A stretch of DNA of 64,000 nt from Acanthosoma haemorrhoidale. Its lineage: Eukaryota > Arthropoda > Insecta > Hemiptera > Acanthosomatidae. The translations under genes were made by a program, and so were the position numbers. The notes under the pieces were generated by a model. The model did no database searches. It worked only from the letters and a program-made list of their open reading frames with translations, and was not told where the DNA came from. The stretch covers positions 38,121,288 through 38,185,287 of the forward strand of contig OV884015.1 in the NCBI GenBank assembly GCA_930367205.1, written 5' to 3'. Positions within the stretch are counted from its first letter, which is position 1, and each line of letters starts with the position of its first letter. Below, one piece after another: positions 45,180-59,200 of the stretch.

Positions 45180-47815
45180 GTCAGCACTGTTTGTTTTTCT
45201 CCCAGATGGAGACTAGCCAAGATGCTTTACTCTGTCGTCAGAACTCCTGCATGTGGACCTTGTTTACATTTATTCGTATTTTTCTAATAAACATTCAATT
45301 TCAAATAGGGTACAATTGTCTACTTATTTCAATGATCCTGGATCCACTCTCATGTCTAAATTTTCTAAGGCTAACTTTGTTTCTTCCTATAATTGTTGTG
45401 CTCTTGGTTGGCATAATTGTCAAACCGATTCCTTTAAAAGTACCTCGACATAGCTGACAACTCGACAGACTAAATTTCCTGAACATCCTCGAACCCGCTA
45501 CATATAATGTTGTTTTGGTTGACTAATGAGTTTTTATATTTACTTTCATTAGAAGCATTAATTATGTCTTGGTTATTAGAAAAATAGTCATTTTCAGTCA
45601 CTATCAGTTTTAACCACTGCACAAAACTCCTAGGTGATATTGAGCTTTTAACCTGAACCACTAAATGACTATCAGTGAGAAACATCGGCTATGTCACAGT
45701 CTTTTTTCATTGGCTCATAATTATTAGAACAGAGGGACCAACTACCAAAACTAATGAGGTTTGTATTACCAAAACGCTTTTGTTGAGGTGAATAATGAAG
45801 TCATTACGTTAGGATGATAACGATGTAGACAAAACATTGAGAAAAATTTACTAAAACCATTTTAACCTCAACTAAAAAATATTTACAATCAATATCACTG
45901 TAATGTAACCTAATATAATAATGACAACAATAAAAGTTTAGTTCATCAATATAAAGTCGTTATAATACTTGGACAAGGAGTGTAAAAATACCCGTGGAAG
46001 CTGGCTGAATAAGTCAGAGTCTGTAACTTGTAGGTAAGAGATCTAAATGATCTGAAAAACAAATGTGCAGAAATCGGACAAAAAATAAATGGATAAGATT
46101 GTTAGGGTATCCAAGGAACGGTTAAGGGGTAAATAATATGGTACTGTACCAGGATAAGTGGTTGGGTGAAGCTGGTAAAATACAGAAAGAACTAGATGTG
46201 GCCTGGAAATGCCATCTAAAAGACTAGATGTATTTTCAAAATCATCTTTGTTTTTAATTTTTGTGATTGCATAATAATTAAGAAGTATTTTTTTTTCTCC
46301 CGTGGGAGTTGAAAATACACAATGTAATTGTACAGTGTTCAAGCGAATTTATATGAATAAGAATGAAAACATTGTGTATGTAATTGCAGGTAGAAAGTGA
46401 AGAGATACTAAGGAATGAAATCAGTGGAAACTTTAGTAGATTGGATCATTGCAACGGTGTATGGAGAAGACTTTTTTATATTGTTTAGGTTTCAGTTTTT
46501 GGTGTTTCTAAGTTAGAAGTAGGCTGAGGGTTTTTAGAATTGCAAAAGAGAAGAAGCGTGAAATGCATTTCGGACACATCGCACTGGAACCAGAAATGAA
46601 GCGTATATGTTCTCCCAAAACTCACTCATGACATTGAAACTTCAGCTGTGGTTTCGAAATCAGAAGAAAACAAATAAAGTGAGAATTTGTGTGCTTTTTT
46701 TTAAATGATTTTGGATCTCGGGAATTGGAATCAAAAGAAGAGATAGCAGACAATTTTTTTTTTATTACATTTTACGTAAATGGTCACCTTTATATTAACT
46801 TACCAGACACTAGAGTTCCCCTATACTGAAAATAATATAATACCCCAATAGGTTTAACTAAAATATCCAGTTATTGAAATAGAAAAACATAAACCTACAA
46901 TTCCATGAAATAGGGTCTTGGAAAGGGTTGCAGAGGTGATAAATTATGGGTTAAATGTAATTTCAGTATGGTCATAAAATTGTAGACATAATCAGCTTAA
47001 AAAAATAATTGGTAGTGGTCCTTAAAGATAAAATGAATTTTTTTATGAGTCTTCTTCATTAGAATTTTCGATAAACCTTTGAGAACTTTCTTTTACTATG
47101 TCTGTGGTATCATGAAGTTGAGAGATGGTTATTCTTCTTAGGAAATGTATTCTGTATTATCTGCAGTTTAAGGAAGTTACATCAGAATGGTGACACATAT
47201 ATTAATAGATATATATGTAGAAGGTCTGACAGGAATTTTATAAACTATTGCTTTGAATTTTAACCACTTTTTAGATATTTTGCAAAGGAATCAAAACACC
47301 AATGAATTGGCGGTCTTGCCTTTCGCTTCTATAGAGGCTCTTTGAAAGAAAAGAACAGACGGAGTAGGTTCAATTCAATTCACTAACATGTGTTTCTGAA
47401 ATAGAACAGAACAAATAAAGAAGAGTAAAGAAAAAAATAAATTTACTGTCTTAAAGCCTCAGGTTATTGCTGGTTTTAGGAAATAGTACTTACCATGTTG
47501 ATTACTTGCATTATATTTGTAACTTTAACTTAAATTTATTTAATTACAAAACCAAAATTAGTTGGAATAAATATTTTTGTAATAGAAAAACAGAGCTATT
47601 TTGATTTCCTTCCAATTGTTACCCAACAATGGCCCATTATTGACACCTTCGACCGTGTGGTTCAACAACATTAGTGTTTATGAATAGTTATGTTCACGGA
47701 GTAATTCGTGAATTATGTAAAATATGTAGTTGTGAACACATTAAAAACAAAAATAAACTTTTGAATTAAATAATATTTAACATCGGTAATTTAAATCATT
47801 CATTAGTACAAGATT
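45180..47815. other. Intergenic stretch, AT-rich
   Basis: No gene recognised. A segment at about 46270-46450 resembles 61370-61530 (CTC..GTGG.AGTTG.AAATACACA ... TAATTGTACA), so it is part of a repeat of unknown type. Many poly(A) and poly(T) runs. Confidence 0.45.
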
Positions 47816-47823
47816 AATGTCAA

Positions 47824-48040
47824 TCTTTTTTTTTTTTATTCATATACCCTTGTGATTATAAATTATGGAAATCAGTATAGATTCTACATAAATGAATCTA
47901 TTTACAATGACCTATATGTCCTGTAGCTTGGCTACATCTTATAAATTTTTAATAATTTTACATTGGGATTTCTGATACTACAAAGGTATAATTGAAAATT
48001 ATTCTAAACATGTTTAAAAGTAATGGGGCTCACCTGAATT
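47824..48040 (-). repeat. Diverged LINE 3' tail
   Basis: A T run, then AATGAATCTATTTACAATG, ending AATGGGGCTCACCT. This follows the order of the 3' tails at 37226 and 55685 but is more diverged. No coding part. Confidence 0.45.
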
Positions 48041-48296
48041 ATGAATTAATCTCAATCGGGGAAAGCAAATAGGTTTTATATATGTGCCCAATCGACATAG
48101 AATTGATCCAATTCTTAGTGATAAAATGAGGCCTTACCGACGTATTGAAGTTATTCAAGTATTAATTGTCATGAAATTGTCAAACCTCCGCGACCTTTGC
48201 AATCAGAATTTAAAATCACTGGGAAGGAGCACAAGTTGCATAATGGATAACCGTGTGATAATCCGAAGGGTCGATGGTAAGGAGACGATTAATTTG

Positions 48297-48466
48297 TCAT
48301 CATGAGCGACAGGGGCCCAATAATCGAGTGATGTAGCCCTTGCATTATTAGTAATTGGTGGCATTTATAATTAGCGACTGGCCAAGAGGCGCTCATATGG
48401 TTAATTCCCTTTGGCTGACCAACATGTCGCTGCGGTTCCAAACCACTCACAGGTACACCGTAGGGA
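48297..48466 (+). repeat. tRNA-related SINE-like repeat, copy 3
   Basis: Nearly identical to 7035-7205 throughout, including both promoter-like boxes. Confidence 0.5.
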
Positions 48467-48469
48467 TTT

Positions 48470-51400
48470 CAGTTCCATTTTAGTGATATGCCAAGATATG
48501 TACATTATTGCCAATTTGTCGATTTATATAAAGGTACATATATATTTACATGTTATTTATTCTAGTGAATACCGAAAATTAAAATTTGATCTAGTTCCAA
48601 AAGTTGCTGACAGGATGGTGGGCATCTACATTTATACTTGGTTTTTAAACTTAAACATCCTTTTTGAGTTTGATAATTATTGTTTCTAAAGTGATATAGA
48701 GAAAATAATGGATCTTATCTTTAGTTACACAGAACACTTCGGATAGTCTGCCCGCAATATAGTGCGTCAGGTCCGCTGATACGGTACTTTTTTGGAACCC
48801 TACAACCAGAAAAAATAGAAAAAAGCAGGTTCAAGAAAAATCGCATGGTATAAAAAACAAACAGGTGGTATCCCGAATAAAATTTATTTATTATGAACGA
48901 AGAGTTGCAAAACGTCAAGGTGAAGTCCCATTCAATTTACACACTCCTTGTAAAAAATGAGGCCAAACCATTTTTTTTTTCCCTGACTTGAGTGCTTGGA
49001 GCTTATAACTTGGAGGGAAATCAGGTTAGCTATCAGATCGTTCGATCAAAATGCACAACTTTTGACAGGACTTTTAAAGTCACACAAAAAAAAAAAAAAT
49101 TACAAATATAGGCTTTATGTATTCTACTATCCAGGATTTCACTGGCAACGTCGAATTTCATTTTTACATACTTCAAGATGTTATAATTTCATTTCACTTT
49201 CAATAAATTGTAATGACTTTTCGTAATTATAATGAAAGTACCCTCAAAAGAAAAGTTGCGATCACTGCAGATTAAGTTATAATATATTTTCTAGAAATTT
49301 AGGCATAATCTTTAGAAAATACAATTGTGGGCTCTGTATACTGTACCAAAATGAATCCTCCTTCACACCTCCGACATCAATTTCGCTTCACATCTGTTGG
49401 ATTATTTTAGGTAAAAAAAAATAAGAAACCGCCATATTTCTATTTTACTATTCTTACAGCCAGTGGACCAAGGAGGGATGGAATAAATCATTTCCTTTCA
49501 TACCAAAATTGGTACATTCTATGCCAAGGACGTCTTGGTTATATTTCAAAGTAAATTTGCTCCAACTAAATTACTATCTCTTAAAAAAAATAGTAGTTAA
49601 ATTAGGATTAAGGATAAAAGTTTAAATATTTTTTAGTATTTAAATAATGTTGATATTTTTCAGTTTCTTTTTAAAAACATAAGGTCGAGTCATGATTTAA
49701 AAAAATTAGTACGGCTCCGTATAATTTATTATAATTCTTGGCTTTTGTACCTCTTAAATAGTTGCTTAGAATAAATTCTCTTCAAAATCTAACTAGTTTC
49801 CGTTTTTTTCAGGATGAAAGTTAGATGCCCGAATTCTTATAACTCTTTATAAGCTTTATGAAACACAGATTAATGGTTTTCTCTACAAACTTTATAGATT
49901 CTTTACTTTAGAACATCTACAAAAATTGTTAAGTAGAACGGTACAAAGTATTTATGCAGAGATTATCCAAACCATTATGAAGATATAATGTAACGCATGT
50001 CAATGAGAAATGAGTCAGATTTCTCAGTATCGGACCTAGGGGAGCAGGCATTGGAACTATGGGTGCCACATATTTTGGGGTGGGACAAAATATTTTTGTC
50101 TAAATTATATAAAAATAGAGTCAAACAATGTAATAACTTTGTAACCAACAGATTCAATGATTATAATAAGCGTGGAATTTAACAAAAATGCGTCCTGACG
50201 TTGACATATTTACGCTTAATCAGTAAAAAGAAAACACGTCCGTCGTAAAATTGGAATTGGCGAGAGCCACATTCCAAGGTGCGTCACCTCAACTGCTTAA
50301 AAAAGGACTTTTTTAAAAGGCCCTTCCAAAAAACATTTTATGATTGTGTACAATCTGTTCCAAAAAACATTTTGGTCTTGTATCAGCCTCATCTGGGAAA
50401 TGTTTTCATTAGGAATTAGCTTATTATTGTAATTATTTGTTATTATTATGGGATTGAAGCTTATAAAAATATTTTGAGTGAGTTAAAAGATTATCATCGT
50501 TTGCTGTACTTTCGTAGCTAGATTTACTATTTAACAACACGTGAATTTAACGCTTTAAAGGTCTAATAAAGAATTCAAAGTAACGTTCATTTCCAGTCAG
50601 CCTCTGTCCCAAGTACCTACATAAAAAGTAACAGGGAATGTGTTGGAGGCCAAATGCTCAGCCCCGGGACTGTTAAAAATCACACTTGATTTTGATTGAC
50701 TTAAAAAGGGTGGCAAAATGGGTGAAGCTGCTAGCTATTGAAATATCAAACGAGAAAAAAGGTATAAAAAAGTTATTTATCCTTAAAAATCTTGCTTGGT
50801 CTTTGTTGAACTTTTATAAAAAAAAATAACATTGCATATTTAATTATTCGTGCCATTATTATTAGATTTCGATTGTCCAAATAGAGAGAATTGGTGAGAA
50901 TTAATTTTTAAACTTCATTAAATTCTTTGGTTCAGCAACCGATTTCTCTGACTGCGTGGGGTGAGTTAGTTTTGAGTTGAGTGTATTCTTTGTTACTACT
51001 ACTGTGAGAGAGATACCAGTCAACCCAGAAGTCTGTTATCAACGACATAGCTCCTTCGGACCCAGGTTCTTAAATTTTATTGTTAGGGTCACATTATGTA
51101 CTGATAGTTTTAGCATGATGATGTATGCCCATGAAGAAAATATTGAGTATGAACACTGTGTGGCTCATTGGTCGTGGTGGTAGGTAGTCATATTTGCAAA
51201 ACCTGTAATATTTGTATTATAATATAGATAGACGTAATGATCTAATTATTCATGTAATTAGTCTTATCTAAGTTTGAACTTTTGGTAGTTACTCCTAGCA
51301 ACCAGATTGATCAGCGATCGGTACAATTCGTTAGACGGTTTTTAAGCAGAAAATGACGTGTGTTACATGGGACATACGAATAAAATAAACCTAAAAATCA

Positions 51401-51860
51401 TTTCAGAAAGGCAGAACCAGGTGTATTCTATTTCACCAGTTACAACATACAACCGGCAAAATTCAAACACACAACTAAAAATTCAACTATGCACGAAACG
51501 TGTTTGAATGAAAACGGAAAGATATCGTTGAATGCGTCTGTCTTCTAAAATAATCTAAAAGTTACATACTGATTCCAACATACGTACAACAATATTTGTA
51601 TTTGCAATATCTCTTAATATGAACATTTAATTGTTCTCTGTAAACGACTAGACGGCCCAATGCTTAAACTTTAAAAAGAGATAATTTTTGAAGGAAGAAA
51701 CTGGTAAGCATCAATCAGATTTTTTAGATCTCTATTTAAAATATTTATTGGTTTTGATTTTCTCAGATTACAGTGCTCTGTTGCATATATACATACCTTT
51801 CTTCTTTCGTTGTGAAAAAAAAAACCGAAACAATAAAAAAAAATTCTATTATAATAACTT
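48470..51860. other. Intergenic stretch, AT-rich
   Basis: No gene recognised. A short direct repeat (CCAAAAAACATTTT) occurs at about 50325 and 50353. Frames such as 50977-51183 show no known motif. Confidence 0.45.
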
Positions 51861-51864
51861 GGGA

Positions 51865-51995
51865 GGCCTCTGGGCTGTCTGTAAATATTGCATGAATGAG
51901 CGAGTGAATGATGAAATGTAAATATGGTATGAATGATAGTATATCTTAATTACTTATTGCCTAGCAAGGCAGATTGTAATTTTAGCACAGTAAAA
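51865..51995 (+). repeat. LTR R-region module, copy at 51.9 kb
   Basis: CTCTGGGCTGTCTGTAAATA, then GAATGAGCGAGTGAATGATG, TTACTTATTGCC and GGCAGATTGTAAT match the LTR at 27564-28080. AATAAA has mutated (CAGTAAAAG). Confidence 0.55.
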
Positions 51996-52598
51996 GCATT
52001 ATAATTTTTAAAATATTTGTAATAATAAAACGTATGTCTTTATTCTATTACTTTTTAGTTACTTATTACTATAACCATATTACCGTATTTCTTTACTAGA
52101 AAACAAATACTAAACAGATCAATCACGTTCAATCAATGCGTAATATCTACATTTCGCACACGCAATAGGAATACAATAGAATAATACAAATGTTTATTCT
52201 GGGATCATGCCCCCTATGAATAACAATAAGTAATAGATAAATAAATTGTATTGTAAATAAAAATAGGATGTTGTGGGGAGTAAAATATAACTTACCAAGG
52301 ATTAATGTTAAGTAGACAAAAAAAAGGAACAGAGAACAATATGGACCATATAATGTATTACTAAAATCATAGAATATCAACAAGATCGGAAACTAGGTAA
52401 TAATATTGGATACGCTCATAACACTCACTTATAAATTTTAATAGAATGTCTAAATATTGTAATTGTAAGTAATTTTGTTATATCAAATATGAATTATACA
52501 AATAAACTATTTGTTTCAAGATGCAAATTATATAAAGTTTATTTTCTTGGACCAACTTTGATAGTTGTTACTGACAAATAATATGTCCTTACTAGCAG

Positions 52599-53016
52599 GA
52601 TTACACTTACTTAATGTAAAAACAATTAGGCGATACAATATTATGTGACATAAAGCCTACGGTTAGTCTAAATTACACTTTATATAAATCTCTTCACAAT
52701 AATCATTATTTATGAAAATATATACATCTTTCTCTTTTTCTACAAACTTTGATACTTTTTTGACAAATAATGCATATATAAGTTATCGTAGAATATATTA
52801 CAAACTAATAATTCATTTATTACAAAATACCCGACTTCCGTCTAAATACATTGAAAAAATAATACATTATATACCCTCGCTACGCTCAGGATTTAAATTA
52901 CATTTACCTAATAAGGTAAGGACATTTAGGCAATACAATCTATGATTAATCTAAATTTCACTTTGTACAAATCCGCTCACAACAGTTATTATAATTTAGA
53001 CTATCTATGAAAATAT
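52599..53016 (+). repeat. Direct repeat upstream of receptor 3
   Basis: Two units of about 125 bases, 52599-52723 and 52890-53016, share TTAGGCRATACAAT, CTAAATT.CACTTT.TA and a TATGAAAATATA end. They lie just before exon A of receptor 3. Confidence 0.5.
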
Positions 53017-53120
53017 AAATAGCCTTCAATTTCAATCAATTGGAATAAAAAACTTGCTGACCTTAAACTAATGTGAACCTTACAAAATTGACATTGAATT
53101 TATTACTGATTTATTTTCAG

Positions 53121-53286
53121 ATTTCTTATACAGATAATGAGAAGAAGTGGACTTGGGCTGCCTTGGGTACGACTGGGGCCGGTCATGTCTGTCTTCTACA
53201 GAATCTATGATAATCTTCTCATCTTGATTAGCGTCTACCAGTTCGTATTTTCCGCCACTAGCATTGTGGGTTTTGGAACTTTTCAG
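53121..53286 (+). CDS. Receptor 3 exon A (TM1)
   Basis: The acceptor is TTATTTTCAG and the donor CAG|GTGAGG. One base plus 55 codons, one codon shorter than the paralogues. Contains VYQFVFSATSIV and ends GTFQ. Confidence 0.8.
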
Positions 53287-56200
53287 GTGAGGCTAAAAAA
53301 TAAATTATTTACCTGCAATGAGATAAGGAATCGGATAAGTCAGTAAAAACCAAACTAGCTTTTAGAGTTCAAGTATTATCATAATAATTGTTTCCATCGT
53401 TCAGAAAATACGGTACGTGATGCGAAAATAATTGGTACTATTGTGTATTATACCCCAGTTATAAAATACCTACCACACTTTACCATCCACCTATCACAGC
53501 TTGTTTTTTTCAATACCATCACACTTCAGAATTAATAAATGTTGTTGGTTTTTATTTCAGTGTAAAATCCCTAGGTCATCAATGCCATTGATTGTGTATT
53601 TAAACTAATGAGAGGAACCTACCAATGATATCCTATATAGTAAAAGAACGCGAGAAGAACCCAGGTTCCCCGGAACCGGTCGGGGCCCAGGAGGCGCCAC
53701 AGTCCCACATTTTAAGTAGTGGTTACATTAAAAAGAGTACTGGCGGATTGTGGTATGATATGATTATAAAACAGCTATATTGTCTCTCCACAACATAAAT
53801 TTCTTCTTCATTAAAAAGGCGCTTTCGAGGGCTGTCATCTTCGGTTATCTCCAATTGCTTATGTGGGTTATTTAACTCATCTAAAACAATAGTATCTTTT
53901 TTATCTTTAACCAGGGCTGATACATCCACCCTCCTCACTCTACGACTTGTGGTTATAGTGTTTTATAGTACATCAGGTATGATCGGAGAATGTACTTATC
54001 AGTAAGTAATATGTATGTCTCGTCCATTGGAGTACCTCTACACCTGGATTTGACTTGCTCAACTGCTCTCAGTCGTATGTTATCTTATTGAAAATATCCC
54101 TCAACGTAAACCTAATTATGACGTTAAACATCAAGGCGCAAGCGTAAACAATGTGAAGCTAGCTCGTTGAGTGGTTTATGCCCTCAATTACATGCACATG
54201 ATTAAATCAATACGACAGCGGAATGTAAAGAATATTCCAATAATGTACAAATAATTACCCTATTGACGATACAATGTTTTATCTGAATAATCAAATTATC
54301 GTCAGGGTATTCCTCTTTATCTTAAAAAGTTCTGATGAGAGAAAGTCAAATTTACTAGTGTGAATATTACTAAAGATTGAGTAGCTAAGCACATGTATTT
54401 ACATTCCAGTAAACACTGGCATTCAATTGCTGACTCGAGCCAGAAATTTCAACCACCTAAATTGTAACTAACAAAAGTACTGACACACATGACGTGGTAA
54501 ACAAAAGTATCCTACACCGATTCGGACTACTTGGCAATCCAAATTTATACACACAAGTGTAAACGTCTTGTCTGACCGAAACATAAAATAATCACTACAA
54601 TTGTAATGAGAAACGGTTTTTAACCTCACTTCGGCAAATACACATTGGCATGATTGGCAAATAGCACAGTCGGGCTTAAACGTAATTGGTAAATGTACTT
54701 TGCTCGTTGGAAACATGAACCTGTGGATGCATGTAAAATGCTGTAGTACAGAACTAGTATACCATAGAAACAGTGGAAAAAGATGTGCTATATTCTATTG
54801 GTTGTAAGTTTCATTCAATTGCATCACTAAAGAACATATATAATTTGCAGGACAAGTGTACGCTAGGAATCGTGACTGCAGTCCTGGCGACCGGGGTCAT
54901 GCTCTCTGTCTTCTACACGGTCTATCAACGCCGACTGGAGAGGTTCATGGACAACTGGAACGCACTGAACCAGAGTATACTCAACAGCGAGCTCGGCCAC
55001 GCGGACTCCTTCCAGCGGCTGTACCTGGAGATCGCCGCTGCCAACGAAGTTTTCACCAAGAGGATCCTCTTCATCGCCTTCTGGACCCCGTTCCTCTACT
55101 GCTCTCCAGTCCCTGTCATAGACCTCATCCAGGACTCCTACCGGAGTAATCTCCCGTTGCCGATCCACTACCTCTACGACGATCGACAGCCCGTAGTGTA
55201 TGAGCTAACGTTTTGCCTCCACGTCCTTGGTCTTCTTATATCCGTCATGAAGAAGATCGGTAACGATTGTTTCTTCTTAGCATTGTTCAAGATGCACTCC
55301 GTCTACCTCAGGTACCTGTCTATGACCTTCAGGAGTCTCGGCCAACAGTTCAAAAACCAGAGCAACCAATTCGTCAGGCACAAGCAAATCGCATGGATTA
55401 AATTCCATATAGAAATTATAAAGTGAGTATTTGTATTTCTCAAGATGCTGTTAGATGACGAACTGTGGAAAAGTAATTTTAAGTCTTTGATTTTTGCTTA
55501 TCTATGTGAATCAAAGCACCGTAGGCGTTTGTATAAGTATCGTGAGCTTTTCTCGTTTAAATTGCAGTTTAGTTTCAAAATGGTTTTTTAAGTTGTTTTG
55601 GGTGTGTTCTAAAAATTATTCACCATCTAAAATTTGGTTCGTGACCTTAATATACTTATATAAATTTTCACTTTTTTTGCTTCATAGCCCCTTCAAATTT
55701 ACAGACAATTATATATAATTATAGATCCTCAGGCGAATCTATTTGCAAATTATTTTGTATTTCATATAGCATCACTACATTATATACAGGTTTTGTTATT
55801 TTATAGAAATTATATAATCGAATAAACAAGCATAATGATATAAATTATACGTGACTAGACTAAACTGACTAATAAGGTGATGGGGCTCACCTTTTTGATC
55901 AACCTTAAAACTAACTTGCATACTAATCTTTCCCCGACAGTCTGTTGCCATCGATGTGGGAAGGGTGGTGGGGTCATAGTGTTAAACACTGGATTTGTCA
56001 GGTGCTGCAACGAGTCAAAAAAGTTAATGTGACTCCAGCGGATGAACTCACCCACCGACGGCACACCAAGCAACGGGTGCAGGCCAGCGTTCTTCAACCT
56101 CTCGAAAGAGGCATGTCGGACCACTTTTCGCATGATTCCATTCTGGAAGTGTTGGAGACATTTGGCTGTATTGTCAGTCAAGTGGATAAATAGCGGGGCA

Positions 56201-59200
56201 CCGTACAGCAGAGCTGGCCGGAGGACAAATTTATATATCATCAATTTAAGACGAAGCGTGAATTCATTGGAGTAACCAGTATTAATTTCTGGATAGAATT
56301 TAGTTTTCGGGAATTTAACATAAATTAATAGTGTTTAAGAAAAGAATAGGCAAAAAAAATGAATTTTCATTTAAAGCATTCTTCGAATCTCTCCCCCATT
56401 CCTGTAAAATTAAAAATGAGAGTAAAAAACAAATTTATTATGAATTTGTGTAGCCGCAAGTGATTAATAAGGCAACTTGATATATATTTTAAGTAGTATA
56501 AGTTGTTTTTATTCGTTTTGGAGGGTGGGACCACGTTTAGGTTGATGAAAAAAATGGGTTTCACTAATATTATTAATGAACAAAATTAGGGGAGACTTCA
56601 TATATATTAGATGCGGGCACATCTCCACCCATTGACTATCTCACATAAGGAGGACCTTTTGCAGGCACACATAGTCGAAACGATGTCAATATACATATTA
56701 TTGAAATCATTGTATTGTCAGTGGTAATTTCTCTGTTAGAAATGAACACACAGTTTATCGTTTATTATTTTGTGGAGAATTATGTTTTTTTTTAAATATT
56801 TTATTATAACGCATTCTGATTTCAGAAGCTCTATTGAACTTGTATCAATATATACGCCAATCATTGTGATTTATTACGGGAACCTAATCATCATTGTGGT
56901 TTTTGGCCTATTCACCCAAATAAAGGTAAATGTGATATGAACAAATTTATGCTCACAATGGAATGGTTTCGCCGGATAACGGTCTGTGTTATATTTTAAG
57001 TTTTTTTAAGTGAGATAATTATTAGTTCTTACAAAAAACAATTTCGTTGATCCACTAATGGTGAGTTCCATAATTGGTACAACGGCCATGTTGCGTACGG
57101 ACCATGAGAGGGAAGCTACATCGAACGCTATTCAATCAAAAACTAGATTTCACAAAAATATAACATCGTCGGTTATTCGGCGAAACCCTTCTATTATTGA
57201 CTAATTGTGCTTTGTGGTTTTTCTAGAACGACCGTGACAATGTTATTCAAGGGTTTGGAGTGGGTGGATTCTGCCTCATCAATATTTTTCAACTTTACAT
57301 GCAAAGTTCTTCAGCTGAGCAATTAGCAGGCGAGGTAATATATTTTATTTTAGGCCAACTCCATCTCATTAGTCGATCCATATTGGTCAATTAAAACTAT
57401 TGAACTTAAGCCCCTATTAAAACGGCTTGGAATGTCATCCACCAAGGGTAACCAATAAATAAGAAAAAGATAGTTACGGCCTCCATTGGTGGAATTGACA
57501 AATAGACACAACTCGATATCAGACTGCCAAGGCAGTCAACTAGTGGTCATGAGTGATTGTATCCCTCGTGCATAATACACATAATTATGTACTCATTACA
57601 AGCAGAACAATAATCTCGTAATGAATTAGTGATATATAAGAATGGAAATAATATTTGGAAGTTGGTTCCGAAACGATATTTAAAAATTTATTTACAATTA
57701 TTATTCACACATTAGGTGATAATTATAACAAACAAAGGTTTGTGAACCTAATGACACAAAGATACCGTGCATATTACTATAAATAGATAGAACATAGAAA
57801 CATGTAGATAAACAACAAGGACAATTACAGAGCATTTCATTGTCCACAAACAGAAGAAGCTACATGGACAGGCTCATTTAAACATAAAGATAGAAGCAGA
57901 CATCTCAAGAGACAGAAAAAGAGCTAAAGAGTTCATTAAGACATTGACTGTGCTAGAGCACATATTTTTGAAACATTCCTTGAAAGCTCATGTCCAATTT
58001 GTGTATGATGTATACAAGTTCCAACACACCGTGTTTAGCCACTGAGCCTTGGTAGGTAAAGATTTTTTTTTTTTTTTTTTTTTTTTTTCCTTAGCTCTCA
58101 AACTTATAAAAATAGGATGTGGGAAAAAATATTTTGGGCTAATGAGTGCCTTTCACTAAGGGGAGTCCCCCATTTGAAGGATATATGAGAAGGATATAGG
58201 GTGTGGAATGCCTAAAGGAGGCGGGTGGAATCAGGAAGGTAGTGGGTGAAGATAAAAATAAATATATGGATACATATTACTATAGATGTTTACAGTCTTT
58301 GGGAGTTTGTTCAGGTTAACTTAATATTTTTCTTGCCCCAACACAGAAAGCTATTGACATTCATACGCTGTAATCCTCCATTACTATAACAATATACTGT
58401 GTGTAAGTCATAATCAATATACTAAAGAGAATGCTTCTATATAATTAAAACATTACTTACCATTTTCCTTACGAATAAACTACAATAGATTCACTTATAT
58501 TGCCTTACTTTCGAAATCTTTATTCGCTATTAAGTTAACCCACCAATTCTATAACTAATATTGAAAAAAAACTCCAAAGACTAGCTTCAAAGAAGCAGGA
58601 TGGCGCTAGAGTATTGTAAATGTGGTCAGGGCAAAAGGTTTCCTTAAAAATCGACTCCATACTTGGAGTTCCGCTCGCGGATTTTCCTATAGTTTGATTT
58701 CCTGTACTTTTTTTTCTTTCAAAGTTCTCAATTTGAAATGCAGGAATGTGGAAAAATAAGATGGGGATTATTTGAGTGAAAGGGACCCTTTTCCTATACA
58801 GGCCTTTAAATCTTACTTATATGGCCAGAATGCCTTATCAATCGATGAGATCCGGTGTTTACTCTGAATATATTTCTATGAATGTTGCAGGCCGAGAAGG
58901 TAGCTCTAGAGATCTACGACATCCAGTGGTACGACTTGAACAAGACCAACGCCGACATGCTGAGGATCATGCTCCTGATGGCCAAAAACCCGGTGAAGGT
59001 GACCGCCTTCAGAGCCCCAACCTTTCTACTCAATAAGGAATCGTTTATTGGCGTAAGTATTCTCGAAAGCGCTGGGCAATGGGAGTACTGGCCATGGGAA
59101 CTGTGTCCTTCGTAGGTCCCATGACCAGAGACAGACAGCCTAAATTAGGCCTAATGGTGGCCTGAAAATAAGGAAAGCCGATGCTAATCCGTACAGGCTG

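Noticed and set aside
54856..55149. An alternative plus-strand frame and a minus-strand frame over exon B of receptor 3
   Set aside because: Both are shadows of the receptor exon, which has paralogues in the same frame.
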